From the NCBI GenBank assembly GCA_017161655.1, contig JADFCV010000002.1:32420-93729 (forward strand): 61,310 nt of DNA, written 5' to 3'. Positions 7,125-16,360 of the stretch are shown here, piece by piece. The DNA comes from Candidatus Sumerlaeota bacterium. GTDB lineage: Bacteria; Sumerlaeota; Sumerlaeia; Sumerlaeales; Sumerlaeaceae. The notes beneath the pieces were generated by a model. It ran no database searches. It was given only the letters and a program-made list of their open reading frames with translations, and had not been told where the DNA came from. The translations under genes were made by a program, and so were the position numbers. Positions within the stretch are counted from its first letter, which is position 1; the number at the start of each line of letters is the position of its first letter.

Positions 7125-9838
7125 ATGCGAGCCATTTGGCTTTGAAGAATAAGCGCTTTCCTCACGACACGCGTCCTGGAGGGTGCTGGAACACGGAACA
7201 GAGATTCGAAAGCCGTAAGCGGGTTAATGTGTTCCCCACTCACCAGAGAAATCTGCATCTCAAGAAGAAAAACGTCACCCTTATCCGAATATAATAAATT
7301 GCTAATAGAATGTTTCAGATCCCGCGAAACCCGCTTCCCCTTTTTCTCCATGAAAAGAGGCCAGCTAGTCGTCTTTTCAAATTCCACGAGGCGTGTAATG
7401 ATGTCATCAGTCTTTATCTCTAGCTTTGGCAGCCGTAGCTCATACTGCGCGCTCACCACGTCGGCCCCCAGCGACGGAAGCTCAGGGTCAATCTCTTCAC
7501 AATGCAACCACTTTAGCCCATCTAGCTGAATGCTGCGAATGCGCGCCAGGACCTCTTCTTCGCGAATCCACTCGGTCAACCAGAGATCGACAAGATCAGC
7601 CGCTGCCTCAAATCCAAGAGAGAGCGGCGGGGCAAACTGTAATCGAGCCTGGGGATTAAAGCCGTGAGTGAATGCCAGGGGCAACTCGGCCCTTCTCATG
7701 ATCTGTGTAACCACTTTCACGAAATCGAGATGGGAAATGAAACGCAAAGCACCCGTTTTTGAATACGTGAGACGCAGGCGTTCCACCGCGGCATCTCCAA
7801 AGTGCCCCAGCTTATCTTTTGTCGCCTCAGCGACAAACTCCCCATCTTCGCGCACGGAAAGGATATTCTTAACTTCCCGGAAGTCGCACACATTGCATCC
7901 TGCGCATTTGTCCGTCGAACAATCAGCTGTAAACTTTTCTTGCTCAGCCTTCTCTTTCTCTCTCCAAAGAAACGCTTTTCCTAGCGAAGCCTCGATGTGA
8001 TCCCACGGAAGAACCTCTTCTCTCCCGCGCTCGCGATGAGCATAGAAGTGCGGATCAATTCCAGTCTCCGCGAATGCTCTTTGCCACAGGTCGAAGCGGA
8101 AATGCTCCTGCCAGTTGTCAAACTTGCATCCCAGCTGCCACGCACGAAGAATCGCTTGTCCTACGCGCCGATCCGCTCGACTTAGCACCCCTTCAATCAC
8201 GCTTTCATAGACGTTATGCTTCTTGAAAGAAACATAGCGTTTATCCAACTGCCGTTCGACGTACGAGTACTTTCCCTGTAGTTCTTCGAGTGTAGGCTGT
8301 GCGTGCCACTGAAAGGGGGTATGCGGTTTTGGAACAAACGGTGATAGCGAAACATTGAGCTGGAAATTGCGGCCACAATAGCGTCGCCCCAGCTCGATCG
8401 CTTTGCGCGCAATATCGACAATGCCATCGAGGTCTTTGTCGGTTTCTGTGGGGAGACCGCACATGAAATAAAACTTGAGCGTCCGCCAGCCTTTTTGCAG
8501 CACCCGCTCGATCGTCGTGACGAGTCGCTCTTCATCCACCACTTTATTGATCACTCTGCGAAGGCGTTCAGTCCCCGCTTCGGGTGCGAAGGTGAATCCT
8601 GATTTTCGCACCGTGGCGATTTCATCCGCAAGCTCCACATCGAAGGCATTGATCCTCAATGAGGGAAGCGAAATTGAAATGCCTTTTGGACCGAACTCGG
8701 CATGCAAAGCGCGCGTTAAGGACAAGATTTGGGAATAGTCTGCACTGGAGAGCGAGAGCAAAGATATCTCCTCATAGCCAGTGTTCTTGATGCCTTCGCG
8801 CGCTATTTCGATAATTTGTTGTGGCGAACGCTCGCGCAGCGGACGCGTGATCATTCCTGCCTGGCAAAATCGACAGCCGGTCATGCATCCACGTTTGATT
8901 TCAATCGCGAAGCGGTCGTGCACGATTCTCATCAGTGGAACGACGGGCTTTACGCTCCCGAAATCCGAGCGAAGGTCGTAATTGGTCTTCTGGATCTGCG
9001 CTGGAACATCGGGACGTGTCGGAGCGATGCTTTTCAAAGTCCCATCATCATTGTAATCGCAGCGATAGAAGCGCGGCACATAAACCCCAGGAATGTTAGC
9101 CAGCGAGAGAAGCAGATCCTCCCTCGTCGTGGCACCTTTTCGCAGCCAGGAACGGATATCTTCTGCTTCAATGCGCGTAAATGTTGGCACTGCCTTTCTG
9201 CGTGCCCGCGTTCCATCGCCCCGAAAATGAATCAGCTGCGCAATTTCCTGGATGTCTTGTGCTTGTGGGTGTCTGAAGGCTCGGACAGTTGCGAGAATTT
9301 GCAGCAGAGCCCATTCTCCGTCACCGATCACAAAAGCGTCCACAAAGTCTGCCAGTGGCTCTGGATTGAAAGCCCCGTGACCTCCCGCGATAACAATAGG
9401 ATCTTTTTCGCCGCGTTCGCCAGCCAACACGGGGATCCCACCGAGATCGAGCATGTTCAGGATATTCGTGTAGCACATCTCGTGCTGCAGCGAGAAACCC
9501 ACGACGTCACATTCTGCCAGGGGACGAAAACTCTCCAGTGTGTAAAGAGGAATCGCTTCCTTGCGCAAGAGCGCTTCGAAATCCGCTGCAGGGGCGAAAA
9601 CGCGTTCTGCCTGAAAGCGTGGAACACCATTGACGAGTTCGTAGAGAATCTTGAATCCGTGATAACTCATCCCCAGATCGTAAATGTCCGGGAAAGCGAG
9701 TGCGAGGCGGACATCAACTTCATGGTCTGCTTTGTGAACGACATGAAATTCGCCGCCCACGTAGCGCGCTGGTTTCTCAACTTGAAGAAGCAGTGGCTCG
9801 ATGCGGTCCCTTATGCTGTTTTCCCTTGTGCCACACAT
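7121..9838 (-). CDS. Radical SAM protein fused to DUF2344 domain (TIGR03960-type)
   Basis: A 905-residue fusion. Residues ~1-200 form a B12-binding-like N-terminal module (VRLALAFPDIYDLGMSYHG, VVGFSLQHEMCYTNILNML). Residues ~300-560 are the radical SAM barrel with the cluster motif GCMTGCRFC (Cys ~318, 322, 325). A second Cys-rich segment, C-x4-C-x2-C-x2-C, lies near residues 648-660 and may hold another Fe-S cluster. The C-terminal ~210 residues (LRLTYSKTGALRFISHLDF, FTHGFNPQARL) are the DUF2344 domain that in many bacteria is a separate protein beside rng. The exact substrate of the family is unknown to me; RNA or ribosome modification is usually suspected. It follows the MoxR/DUF58 operon by 17 bp. 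Confidence 0.88.
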   Translation of the reverse strand: MCGTRENSIRDRIEPLLLQVEKPARYVGGEFHVVHKADHEVDVRLALAFPDIYDLGMSYHGFKILYELVNGVPRFQAERVFAPAADFEALLRKEAIPLYTLESFRPLAECDVVGFSLQHEMCYTNILNMLDLGGIPVLAGERGEKDPIVIAGGHGAFNPEPLADFVDAFVIGDGEWALLQILATVRAFRHPQAQDIQEIAQLIHFRGDGTRARRKAVPTFTRIEAEDIRSWLRKGATTREDLLLSLANIPGVYVPRFYRCDYNDDGTLKSIAPTRPDVPAQIQKTNYDLRSDFGSVKPVVPLMRIVHDRFAIEIKRGCMTGCRFCQAGMITRPLRERSPQQIIEIAREGIKNTGYEEISLLSLSSADYSQILSLTRALHAEFGPKGISISLPSLRINAFDVELADEIATVRKSGFTFAPEAGTERLRRVINKVVDEERLVTTIERVLQKGWRTLKFYFMCGLPTETDKDLDGIVDIARKAIELGRRYCGRNFQLNVSLSPFVPKPHTPFQWHAQPTLEELQGKYSYVERQLDKRYVSFKKHNVYESVIEGVLSRADRRVGQAILRAWQLGCKFDNWQEHFRFDLWQRAFAETGIDPHFYAHRERGREEVLPWDHIEASLGKAFLWREKEKAEQEKFTADCSTDKCAGCNVCDFREVKNILSVREDGEFVAEATKDKLGHFGDAAVERLRLTYSKTGALRFISHLDFVKVVTQIMRRAELPLAFTHGFNPQARLQFAPPLSLGFEAAADLVDLWLTEWIREEEVLARIRSIQLDGLKWLHCEEIDPELPSLGADVVSAQYELRLPKLEIKTDDIITRLVEFEKTTSWPLFMEKKGKRVSRDLKHSISNLLYSDKGDVFLLEMQISLVSGEHINPLTAFESLFRVPAPSRTRVVRKALILQSQMARI

Positions 9839-9855
9839 CCTGAAAGATCCCTTGC

Positions 9856-11007
9856 CTAGCTGTTTGATGAATTAGCCCATCGCCTTACTTCGGCGATAGC
9901 ATTTTCTACAAGTTTAGAAAACCGCCACACGTCCTCGTTCTTCAAACTCACACTGGCGTACCGAGCGAATGTGAATTCGGTAAGCAACGCATCAGCGGTG
10001 CCACCAGAAAGCGCTTTCTGCTCACGCAAATTTGACAGATACTCCTTCACAGTTGTGCGCTCGTCGCGTGGATAACCTATCTTCTCTGCTTCGTGGAAAA
10101 GACGCTCGAGTGCTACGACGATTTTGCCACGGGGAGTGCGTGCCTGACGTTGCAACGATTTGCCTGTGCGGCGATCTTCCCACGTCAGGAGATAATCCTC
10201 CAGAATCTCTTCCTCCAGCTCTTCTTCGTGGACTTTTCTTTGGAGACGCCAGCGACGGTGCAGCCAATAAAGCAGGAAGAAAGCTGCGAGGATCACCATC
10301 AGGCTCACCACGCGAAAGAGGGCGTTTCCTAAAGTTTCCAGCTCCGCGTCAAAACGGAAACCGTCCACCAGGACGGGCGTAGCCATCGTACCACCGCGAA
10401 CGTGGACACGTGGCCCCTCCGGCAGGAAAAGAAGCGCAGCGGTAGCAGAAAGAAGAGAGACGATAAGCACTCGCATACTAGCACCAAGCATCTGTCGGGT
10501 CGTTGGGTCCTCAGATAGTCGCAGCGATTGCGCACGAGACACAAAGTGATCCGCTGCATTGGCCCCAACAAAAAGGCTCAGATAAATCAGAAGAACAAGA
10601 TCACCGCCCGCCCCCTTTACGAACGGAAGAGCTGCTGCGTGAGCAATTCCAGTCGCAAGATAGGTGAGCAAGAATGTGACAGAGGTGGAGAGAATGGCGG
10701 TAAGTCCGGCAAGAACAGTCAGGCCACCAAGCGCTGGTTCCCACTGGCGAGTTCCTAAGGAAGGAGCAATAAACAAAAGTGCAAACACCGTCAAGATCAA
10801 CACCCGCCCCGCCAAGTCCAGATCGCGAAAGAAACCACTCATTGTGGTCCTAGCGCTATAAGCAAAGGCCCCCAGGAGGGCACCGACGACACAGCAGGCA
10901 ATCATACTCTCGGCCAATGCGTGAGGGAAACGAACCGCACATAGCAAACATGCTGTCTCCACGACAAGCACGGTTGTAGCGAGGTGTCTGATAATGCTTG
11001 CGCTCAT
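9856..11007 (-). CDS. TgpA-like membrane protein with DUF4129-like tail, no transglutaminase core
   Basis: A 383-residue protein with about six hydrophobic segments in the first ~165 residues, a short periplasmic stretch, one further membrane segment (~residues 230-250), then a charged cytoplasmic tail (HRRWRLQRKVHEEELEEEILEDY) that resembles DUF4129. MoxR-DUF58 operons usually encode a TgpA-type protein with a periplasmic transglutaminase (Cys-His-Asp) domain between these parts. Here that domain is missing: only ~50 residues separate the membrane parts. Its ATG overlaps the DUF58 stop (ATGA). It may be a scaffold partner of the MoxR/DUF58 pair. Family assignment rests mainly on context and topology. 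Confidence 0.6.
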   Translation of the reverse strand: MSASIIRHLATTVLVVETACLLCAVRFPHALAESMIACCVVGALLGAFAYSARTTMSGFFRDLDLAGRVLILTVFALLFIAPSLGTRQWEPALGGLTVLAGLTAILSTSVTFLLTYLATGIAHAAALPFVKGAGGDLVLLIYLSLFVGANAADHFVSRAQSLRLSEDPTTRQMLGASMRVLIVSLLSATAALLFLPEGPRVHVRGGTMATPVLVDGFRFDAELETLGNALFRVVSLMVILAAFFLLYWLHRRWRLQRKVHEEELEEEILEDYLLTWEDRRTGKSLQRQARTPRGKIVVALERLFHEAEKIGYPRDERTTVKEYLSNLREQKALSGGTADALLTEFTFARYASVSLKNEDVWRFSKLVENAIAEVRRWANSSNS

Positions 11008-12308
11008 CGGAATGTCCCACGACGCTCCCCGTAATCGCGTAGTCCTTCCACCACATCTGTGCGGCGTTCGAGAGTGTAAGTGCGGGCGCCCGCCAGACGC
11101 AGCCGTGTAACAATTTCTTCCAGACCAGGCGTTTCAGCAAAAAGTTCGGTTTGGTCAGGACGCAGTTTGTGATAGCTTCGGTCTTCCACCACGACCGCGA
11201 TGGTTTCCACGTTCTTCAAGCGAAGCACTGCAATGATTTGCTCGAGAGCGGCGAGCACAAGATTCGTGCTACTCAGCACGAGTGCAAGCGTGCTTCCCCG
11301 TCGTATCAGCGGCATTTGGTCCAGTAAGACGTCGTTCATGCAGCCACGCCCGCGCGGTGCGCGAAGAGCAAGCCACTGCAGGAGCACTTGCAAGTGACGG
11401 GTTCCTCCTCCCAGCGTCGTGAAGACAGGGGGCGTCTGCGCACCGACAAGACGCACCAAATGATTTTTCTCGACCGCGGTGAGCGCGAGCGTTCCTGCAA
11501 CTCGAAGCCTTTGCTCAAAGGAAGTCATAGCTCCCAGGCCCGCGTGACCTGTCTCAAACATATCGATGAACACAGTGACCTGAGTCACCACATTGCGATC
11601 GAACTCTTTCACGTGGAGAAAAGACGTGCGAGCTGTTGTGGGCCAATGAATCGTGCGCCAAGCATCGCCCTCTCGATACTGCCTGACGCCGGCAAATTCT
11701 TCGCTGCGTCCACGCAGCGCAATGACTTCGCTTCCGATATCTTTTGCTGTCCCTTCAGCGAGAAGTTTCAGTGAAAAAGCAGGAACAGGTTTTGGGCAAA
11801 CGAGCAAATCGGTGAAAACTGGGACGGAGTAGACTTTTTCAATGAGTCCCACCTCATCAGCCAGGGACAGCTGGACCGGCCCTAGAACGAACAAACCACG
11901 TCGGAAATCGCAGATTTGCCTAAAGTGAAAGCGTGCAAGACAACGTGGCAAGAGCTCACGGATCACTCCTCTCACGCGTCGTCCTCCACCAGCTGCAAAA
12001 CGGTCCGTGATTCCAATGAGATGGAGGGGGCGAGCAGAGAGATTCTCGATCTCCAATTCCACCGTGACGGTGTCGCCTTCCAACGCCTGAGGGGAGTGTC
12101 GCCGTCTGATGCGAAACACCTGGTCGGAGCCATGCAGCCGCATCCACTCCAAGAGAATTGCCGACGTCAGAGCGATTCCAAGTGTCAGATTTCTACGGGA
12201 CCCGAGAGAAAAACCTACCGTGAAAAACACGCTTGCCAGGAAAAGCCAGACATAAAGGCGTGGGAGAAGTTTGTGATAAGCCTGGACTTGGTGCTGAAGC
12301 TTGAGCAT
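11004..12308 (-). CDS. DUF58 domain protein (MoxR partner)
   Basis: A 434-residue protein with two N-terminal membrane segments (LYVWLFLASVFFTVGF and LTLGIALTSAILLEW), a beta-rich middle section, and the DUF58 hallmark YREGDAWRTIHWPTTART near residue 215, followed by a von Willebrand A-like region (VTVFIDMFETG). DUF58 proteins act with MoxR ATPases in metal insertion, complex assembly or envelope stress; the client here is unknown. It lies 9 bp after moxR and overlaps the next gene by four bases, so the three genes form one translationally coupled set. Confidence 0.88.
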   Translation of the reverse strand: MLKLQHQVQAYHKLLPRLYVWLFLASVFFTVGFSLGSRRNLTLGIALTSAILLEWMRLHGSDQVFRIRRRHSPQALEGDTVTVELEIENLSARPLHLIGITDRFAAGGGRRVRGVIRELLPRCLARFHFRQICDFRRGLFVLGPVQLSLADEVGLIEKVYSVPVFTDLLVCPKPVPAFSLKLLAEGTAKDIGSEVIALRGRSEEFAGVRQYREGDAWRTIHWPTTARTSFLHVKEFDRNVVTQVTVFIDMFETGHAGLGAMTSFEQRLRVAGTLALTAVEKNHLVRLVGAQTPPVFTTLGGGTRHLQVLLQWLALRAPRGRGCMNDVLLDQMPLIRRGSTLALVLSSTNLVLAALEQIIAVLRLKNVETIAVVVEDRSYHKLRPDQTELFAETPGLEEIVTRLRLAGARTYTLERRTDVVEGLRDYGERRGTFR

Positions 12309-12317
12309 TTTGCGACT

Positions 12318-13289
12318 TTACTCGTTTGTCAGACGTAGCGGCAACGCAACCCGTTGCAAAATTTCCAACACCACTTCGCGGCCTTTGCGCCCCGCAATGA
12401 CCGCACGCGGCTGAAGAAGGAGCCGATGACTTAGCACTGCCGGGGCAAGCTCTTTGACGTCGTCAGGAAGCACGTAGCTTCGTCCTCGCATGTAAGCAAG
12501 CGCGCGTGCTGCGGTGACAAGAGCCAAAGTCGCGCGAGGGCTAGCGCCTAAAAGAACATCCTCGTGCTTCCGTGTCGCCTCCACAATCCGAAAAGCATAG
12601 GTCAACACAGTTTCGTCCACGTGGACCGAAACCATATCACGCCGCGCCGCCAATACGTCGCTCACCGAGGCGACAGCACCGATTTCACTAAAGGGGTCCA
12701 GCGTGAGGCGCTCCCGCACAAGGGACGTTTCCTCAGCCGGCGCTGGATAACCCAGGGTCAATTGCATAAGAAAACGGTCAAGCTGCGCTTCTGGAAGAGA
12801 ATATACCCCCTCCTGTTCGACGGGGTTCTGCGTCGCAATCACAAAAAACAACTCGGGGAGGGGATAGGTCGTTCCATCGGCCGTCACCTGATGCTCTTCC
12901 ATCGCCTCGAGAAGGCTCGACTGCGTTCGGGGCGTTGCCCGATTCAGCTCGTCGGCCAGCAGAATGTTCGTAAAGATTGGCCCACGTCGGAACTCAAAGC
13001 GGTGCTCTTCCGCTCGGTAAATGTTGGTTCCGGTAATGTCAGAGGGAAGAAGGTCTGGCGTAAACTGCACGCGGCGAAACTCCGCGTCGAGAGAGCGCGC
13101 CAGCGATTTTGCAAGCATCGTTTTCCCCACGCCGGGCACATCCTCAATCAACACGTGTCCACCCGCCAGCAGGGCCGTCAAAACAAGTTCAATTGTGTTT
13201 TCTTTTCCACGAATAACATGCGCGATATTCTCCGCCACTCTCCGGAGTGCATCGCTCGGACCTGGCGCTATGTCATTCCGTTTGACCAT
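12318..13289 (-). CDS. MoxR-family AAA+ ATPase
   Basis: A 323-residue cytoplasmic chaperone-type ATPase. Walker A is VPGVGKT (residues 51-57), Walker B ILLADELNRA, sensor 1 FFVIATQNPVEQEG, and the Arg-finger region LPEAQLDRF. The C-terminal lid domain includes SPRATLALVTAARALAYMRGR, standard for the family. First gene of the moxR-DUF58-TgpA-like operon. An 8-bp dyad (13314-13352) lies 25 bp upstream of the ATG, between it and a tRNA gene, and may be a control element. Confidence 0.93.
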   Translation of the reverse strand: MVKRNDIAPGPSDALRRVAENIAHVIRGKENTIELVLTALLAGGHVLIEDVPGVGKTMLAKSLARSLDAEFRRVQFTPDLLPSDITGTNIYRAEEHRFEFRRGPIFTNILLADELNRATPRTQSSLLEAMEEHQVTADGTTYPLPELFFVIATQNPVEQEGVYSLPEAQLDRFLMQLTLGYPAPAEETSLVRERLTLDPFSEIGAVASVSDVLAARRDMVSVHVDETVLTYAFRIVEATRKHEDVLLGASPRATLALVTAARALAYMRGRSYVLPDDVKELAPAVLSHRLLLQPRAVIAGRKGREVVLEILQRVALPLRLTNE

Positions 13290-13313
13290 GGGCTGTTAGA
13301 AACAAGTTCTGTC

Positions 13314-13352
13314 CACTTGCCTTGTCCGAAAAGCAGTGGTTTCCGGCAAGTG
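13314..13352 (-). repeat. Inverted repeat between tRNA-Arg and moxR
   Basis: CACTTGCC at 13314-13321 is perfectly complementary to GGCAAGTG at 13345-13352, with 23 bases between. An internal CCGGAAA/TTTTCGG pairing (one G-U) gives an alternative or nested hairpin. It could end tRNA transcription, act as an attenuator for the moxR operon, or be an operator. There is a T6 run just after the tRNA, but not directly after this stem, so a simple terminator is not certain. Confidence 0.4.
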
Positions 13353-13394
13353 ATCGTTGTGGCCTCGCCTTCATGCGGGGCAAAAAACAGAAAG

Positions 13395-13468
<74 letters not shown>

Positions 13469-13527
13469 CCACACCTAACATCACCTTCATAATACTACGT
13501 TCTGGCATCAGCATTGATGACAAAACT

Positions 13528-13558
13528 CAGGGCGAGCAGCTATCTGCCACTCGCCCTG
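13528..13558 (-). terminator. Rho-independent-type terminator after clpC
   Basis: A perfect 9-bp stem (CAGGGCGAG at 13528-13536, CTCGCCCTG at 13550-13558) with a 13-base loop lies 25 bp past the clpC stop. On the minus strand it is followed by AGTTTTG, a short T run. It separates clpC from the tRNA gene. Confidence 0.65.
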
Positions 13559-13583
13559 CACTTTATCGCCCAGTGTACCCAGC

Positions 13584-16061
13584 TCAGGATGGCACTGGCT
13601 CTGCAAGATCCGGCTCACTTACGGCGGAAAATACCAGCTCTTTCTTCTCCGGATCGAGATCCGCAACAATCTCGCCCTTCGAGATTTTCCCTTCCACGAC
13701 AAGCTGTGCCAGTGGATCTTCCACGTACCGCTGAACAGCACGCCTCATTGGCCGCGCGCCGTACTCGCTATCGTAGCCTTTTTCGACCAAGAATTGCTTC
13801 GCAGCCTCCGTGAGCCGCACTTGGAGGTCCTTCTTCTCCAAGCGTTCGTTCAATCGGCGAATCATGATGTCCACAATGCGGCCGATGTCTTCACGGGTAA
13901 GCGATTTGAACACGATGGTTTCGTCGATTCGGTTGATAAATTCAGGCGTGAAAACTTGCCGCATGGCGCCAAGCAGCTTGTCCTTCAGCGTTTTGTAGTC
14001 CTGGATCTCATCTGCCGACGTGAAGCCCAAGGTCCCACTCTTGCGTAGGGTCTTCGTCCCTACGTTGGAGGTCATGATAATCACGGTGTTGCGGAAATCC
14101 ACGACGTGGCCCCACGAGTCGGTCAGGCGCCCGTCATCGAACACCTGAAGTAAGAGGTGGAACACATCAGGGTGAGCTTTCTCAATTTCGTCGAAGAGAA
14201 CAACCGAGTAAGGGCGACGCCGCACCTGCTCTGTGAGCTGTCCACCCTCTTCGTAGCCAACGTAGCCTGGAGGTGCACCAAGGAGCCGCGAGATCGCGTA
14301 TTTCTCCATGTACTCACTCATATCAATACGAATGAGCGCACTCTCGTCGCCAAAGAGAAACTCAGCGAGCGCCTTGGCCAGCTCGGTCTTACCCACACCA
14401 GTGGGGCCCAGGAAGATAAACGATGCCGCTGGGCGATTGGGGTCCTTTAGCCCCGCACGAGCCCGTCGGATCGCGCGGGCGATCGCGTTGATGGCCTCTT
14501 CCTGCGAAACCACTCGCTTGGAAAGTTCTTCTTCGATCTTTAGGAGTCGTTGCGTCTCCTCTTCTTCAAGGCGTGAGAGTGGGACCCCACTCCATTTACT
14601 CACGACATGAGCCACATCCTCTGCAGTAATGGTCGCCACGACTTTTGCGTCTGTCAGTTGCGAGCGCCACTCTTCAAAGGTCCGGCGTTTCTCCGCAAGC
14701 AGGGCATCACGCTCTTCCTTGAGGACTTCGCACTGTTCAAACTCCATCTGTTGCGACAAGACCCAGAGCTGCTCCTTAACCTGAGCAATCTGCTTCTCGA
14801 GTTCTTTAATCCTGGCAGGCTTCGTGTTAGCTTTCAAACGTGCCCGCGAACCCGCCTCATCGATCACGTCAATTGCCTTGTCCGGCAACTGTCGCTCAGT
14901 GATGTAACGGTCACTCAAATAGACGGCCGCCTCGATCGCTTCATCCGAGATGATCACGCCATGGTGCTTTTCATAGCGCGGCCGCAATCCACGCAAAATC
15001 TCGATTGTTTGCTTAGGCGTGGGAGGATTGATGATGATCGGCTGAAAGCGACGCTCGAGTGCCCCGTCCTTCTCAATGTGTTTTCGGTATTCTTCGAGCG
15101 TTGTTGCGCCAATGCACTGCATCTCCCCGCGCGAGAGTGCAGGCTTGAGCATGTTTGCTGCGTCGATAGCACCCTCGGCCGCACCCGCCCCGATGAGCGT
15201 ATGCAGCTCGTCGATGAAGACGAGCACGTCTTGAGAGCGGCGAATCTCTTGCATAATGGCCTTCATCCGCTCCTCGAACTGGCCGCGATACTTCGTACCA
15301 GCGACGACGGCAGCCAAATCCAGAGAAATCAGACGCTTGTTGAGAAGAAGTTCAGGCACCTCTTCGTTGACGATCCGTTGAGCCAATCCCTCAACGATCG
15401 CGGTTTTCCCAACGCCAGGCTCGCCCAGCAAGATCGGGTTATTCTTACTCCGGCGGCATAGGACCTGGAGAATCCGCTCGATTTCATCTTCGCGGCCAAT
15501 AACCGGATCCAATTTGCCTTCCCTGGCTAGCATGGTCAGGTCGCGTCCGAATGTATCCAAAGCTGGCGTTTTGGATTTCTCTTTCTCGTGCTCCTTGCTC
15601 GGTTTCATGGATTCTTGCTCGGGGCTGTCCAGCAAATGCCGCACCACGGGCAGAGCACGCTCGAAATCAACATCGAATCGTTGGAGCACACGAGCAGCGA
15701 GATTGTCCCCGTCGCGCAAGATACCCAGCAACAGGTGCTCAGTTCCAATCCAGTTGTGATTTAGTTCTTGGGCGATCTGCTTGCATTCTTCGAGAATGCG
15801 TTTCGCCTCTGGGTTGGGCGGAGCTTGCGGCGGCGTGACCTCATGCCCTGCTTTGAGCATCTGCCGAACTTCGCTCTCGAGCGACTTCAAGTCGACCCCC
15901 ATGTTCTGAAGAGTGCGTACTGCAAATCCTTCACCCTTTTCGAGCATCGCCAAAAGGTAATGCTCCGGGCCTGTATAATCATGCCCGTATTTCGAGGCGA
16001 GGGATTTGGCAATGCGCATGACCTCTCTCATGCCTGGGGTGTAGGGTGTCTTTTCAAACAC
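13584..16061 (-). CDS. clpC: ATP-dependent Clp protease ATP-binding subunit ClpC
   Basis: 825 residues from a GTG at 16059-16061. This start is preferred because GGAGG (plus-strand 16071-16075) is nine bases upstream and the protein then begins [15 protein letters not shown], matching the usual ClpC start. A frame opening at ATG 16130 would add 23 residues unlike the family. Two Clp_N repeats (residues ~1-145; [14 protein letters not shown] and [14 protein letters not shown]) come first. AAA1 has GEPGVGKTA and [10 protein letters not shown], the UVR-like middle coil is around residues 405-450, and AAA2 has [11 protein letters not shown] and [11 protein letters not shown]. It unfolds substrates for ClpP. 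No clpP, mcsA/mcsB or ctsR lies nearby. Confidence 0.95.
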   Translation of the reverse strand: MFEKTPYTPGMREVMRIAKSLASKYGHDYTGPEHYLLAMLEKGEGFAVRTLQNMGVDLKSLESEVRQMLKAGHEVTPPQAPPNPEAKRILEECKQIAQELNHNWIGTEHLLLGILRDGDNLAARVLQRFDVDFERALPVVRHLLDSPEQESMKPSKEHEKEKSKTPALDTFGRDLTMLAREGKLDPVIGREDEIERILQVLCRRSKNNPILLGEPGVGKTAIVEGLAQRIVNEEVPELLLNKRLISLDLAAVVAGTKYRGQFEERMKAIMQEIRRSQDVLVFIDELHTLIGAGAAEGAIDAANMLKPALSRGEMQCIGATTLEEYRKHIEKDGALERRFQPIIINPPTPKQTIEILRGLRPRYEKHHGVIISDEAIEAAVYLSDRYITERQLPDKAIDVIDEAGSRARLKANTKPARIKELEKQIAQVKEQLWVLSQQMEFEQCEVLKEERDALLAEKRRTFEEWRSQLTDAKVVATITAEDVAHVVSKWSGVPLSRLEEEETQRLLKIEEELSKRVVSQEEAINAIARAIRRARAGLKDPNRPAASFIFLGPTGVGKTELAKALAEFLFGDESALIRIDMSEYMEKYAISRLLGAPPGYVGYEEGGQLTEQVRRRPYSVVLFDEIEKAHPDVFHLLLQVFDDGRLTDSWGHVVDFRNTVIIMTSNVGTKTLRKSGTLGFTSADEIQDYKTLKDKLLGAMRQVFTPEFINRIDETIVFKSLTREDIGRIVDIMIRRLNERLEKKDLQVRLTEAAKQFLVEKGYDSEYGARPMRRAVQRYVEDPLAQLVVEGKISKGEIVADLDPEKKELVFSAVSEPDLAEPVPS

Positions 16062-16133
16062 CGGCTTTAACCTCCTCGCTCCGTCAAACGGAGCGTCTCG
16101 TTGAAACAGTTCCCAAGCTTCTTCGGGCATTCG

Positions 16134-16152
16134 AGCCGGAGTCGAACCGGCT
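16134..16152 (-). other. Isolated tRNA T-arm-like hairpin in the clpC leader
   Basis: On the minus strand AGCCGG-TTCGACT-CCGGCT forms a 6-bp stem with a 7-base loop fitting the T-loop consensus TTCRANY followed by C. It lies in the clpC 5' leader, 73-91 bases before the GTG. No matching acceptor strand, D-arm or anticodon arm could be built from the upstream sequence, so this is not a complete tRNA or tmRNA. Confidence 0.45.
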
Positions 16153-16332
16153 GCCCGACCTAGAAGCCCTACTGCAATTCTATGACAAGCTACTGAACGT
16201 GGCGCACGATATTCTGCACCTGAGCAGTGCGCTTGATGAGAGATAAGTCAGTCGTCTCCCCCTTGCCAAAGACCAATATACAGCTGGCAATGGGCTAAAT
16301 TTCCCGCTCACTTCACAAGAAGCCAGTTCGAT

Positions 16333-16360
16333 AACATATTAATAAAGAAGTTTCAGTCAA
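16333..16360 (-). promoter_or_regulatory. Sigma-70-type promoter for clpC
   Basis: On the minus strand, TTGACT (16360-16355) is followed after 16 bases by TATGTT (16338-16333). The -35 box includes a base of the recF stop codon. Transcription would start near 16326, giving clpC an unusually long leader of about 265 nt. Supported by box match only. Confidence 0.5.

Noticed and set aside
8729..9859. 376-residue plus-strand ORF
   Set aside because: Fully antisense to the radical SAM fusion, whose motifs and domains are clear; the antisense protein has no recognisable pattern.
14607..15461. 284-residue plus-strand ORF
   Set aside because: Antisense shadow of clpC.
16046..16246. 66-residue plus-strand ORF across the clpC start, with a helical-looking C-terminus
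   Set aside because: It overlaps the clpC start and leader antisense, has no ribosome site, and its second half coincides with the T-arm-like hairpin. Kept only as a possibility.
16134..16260. A complete tRNA or tmRNA on the minus strand
   Set aside because: The T-arm is perfect, but no acceptor partner, D-arm or 5-bp anticodon arm can be built and no CCA follows; no tag-peptide frame is present.
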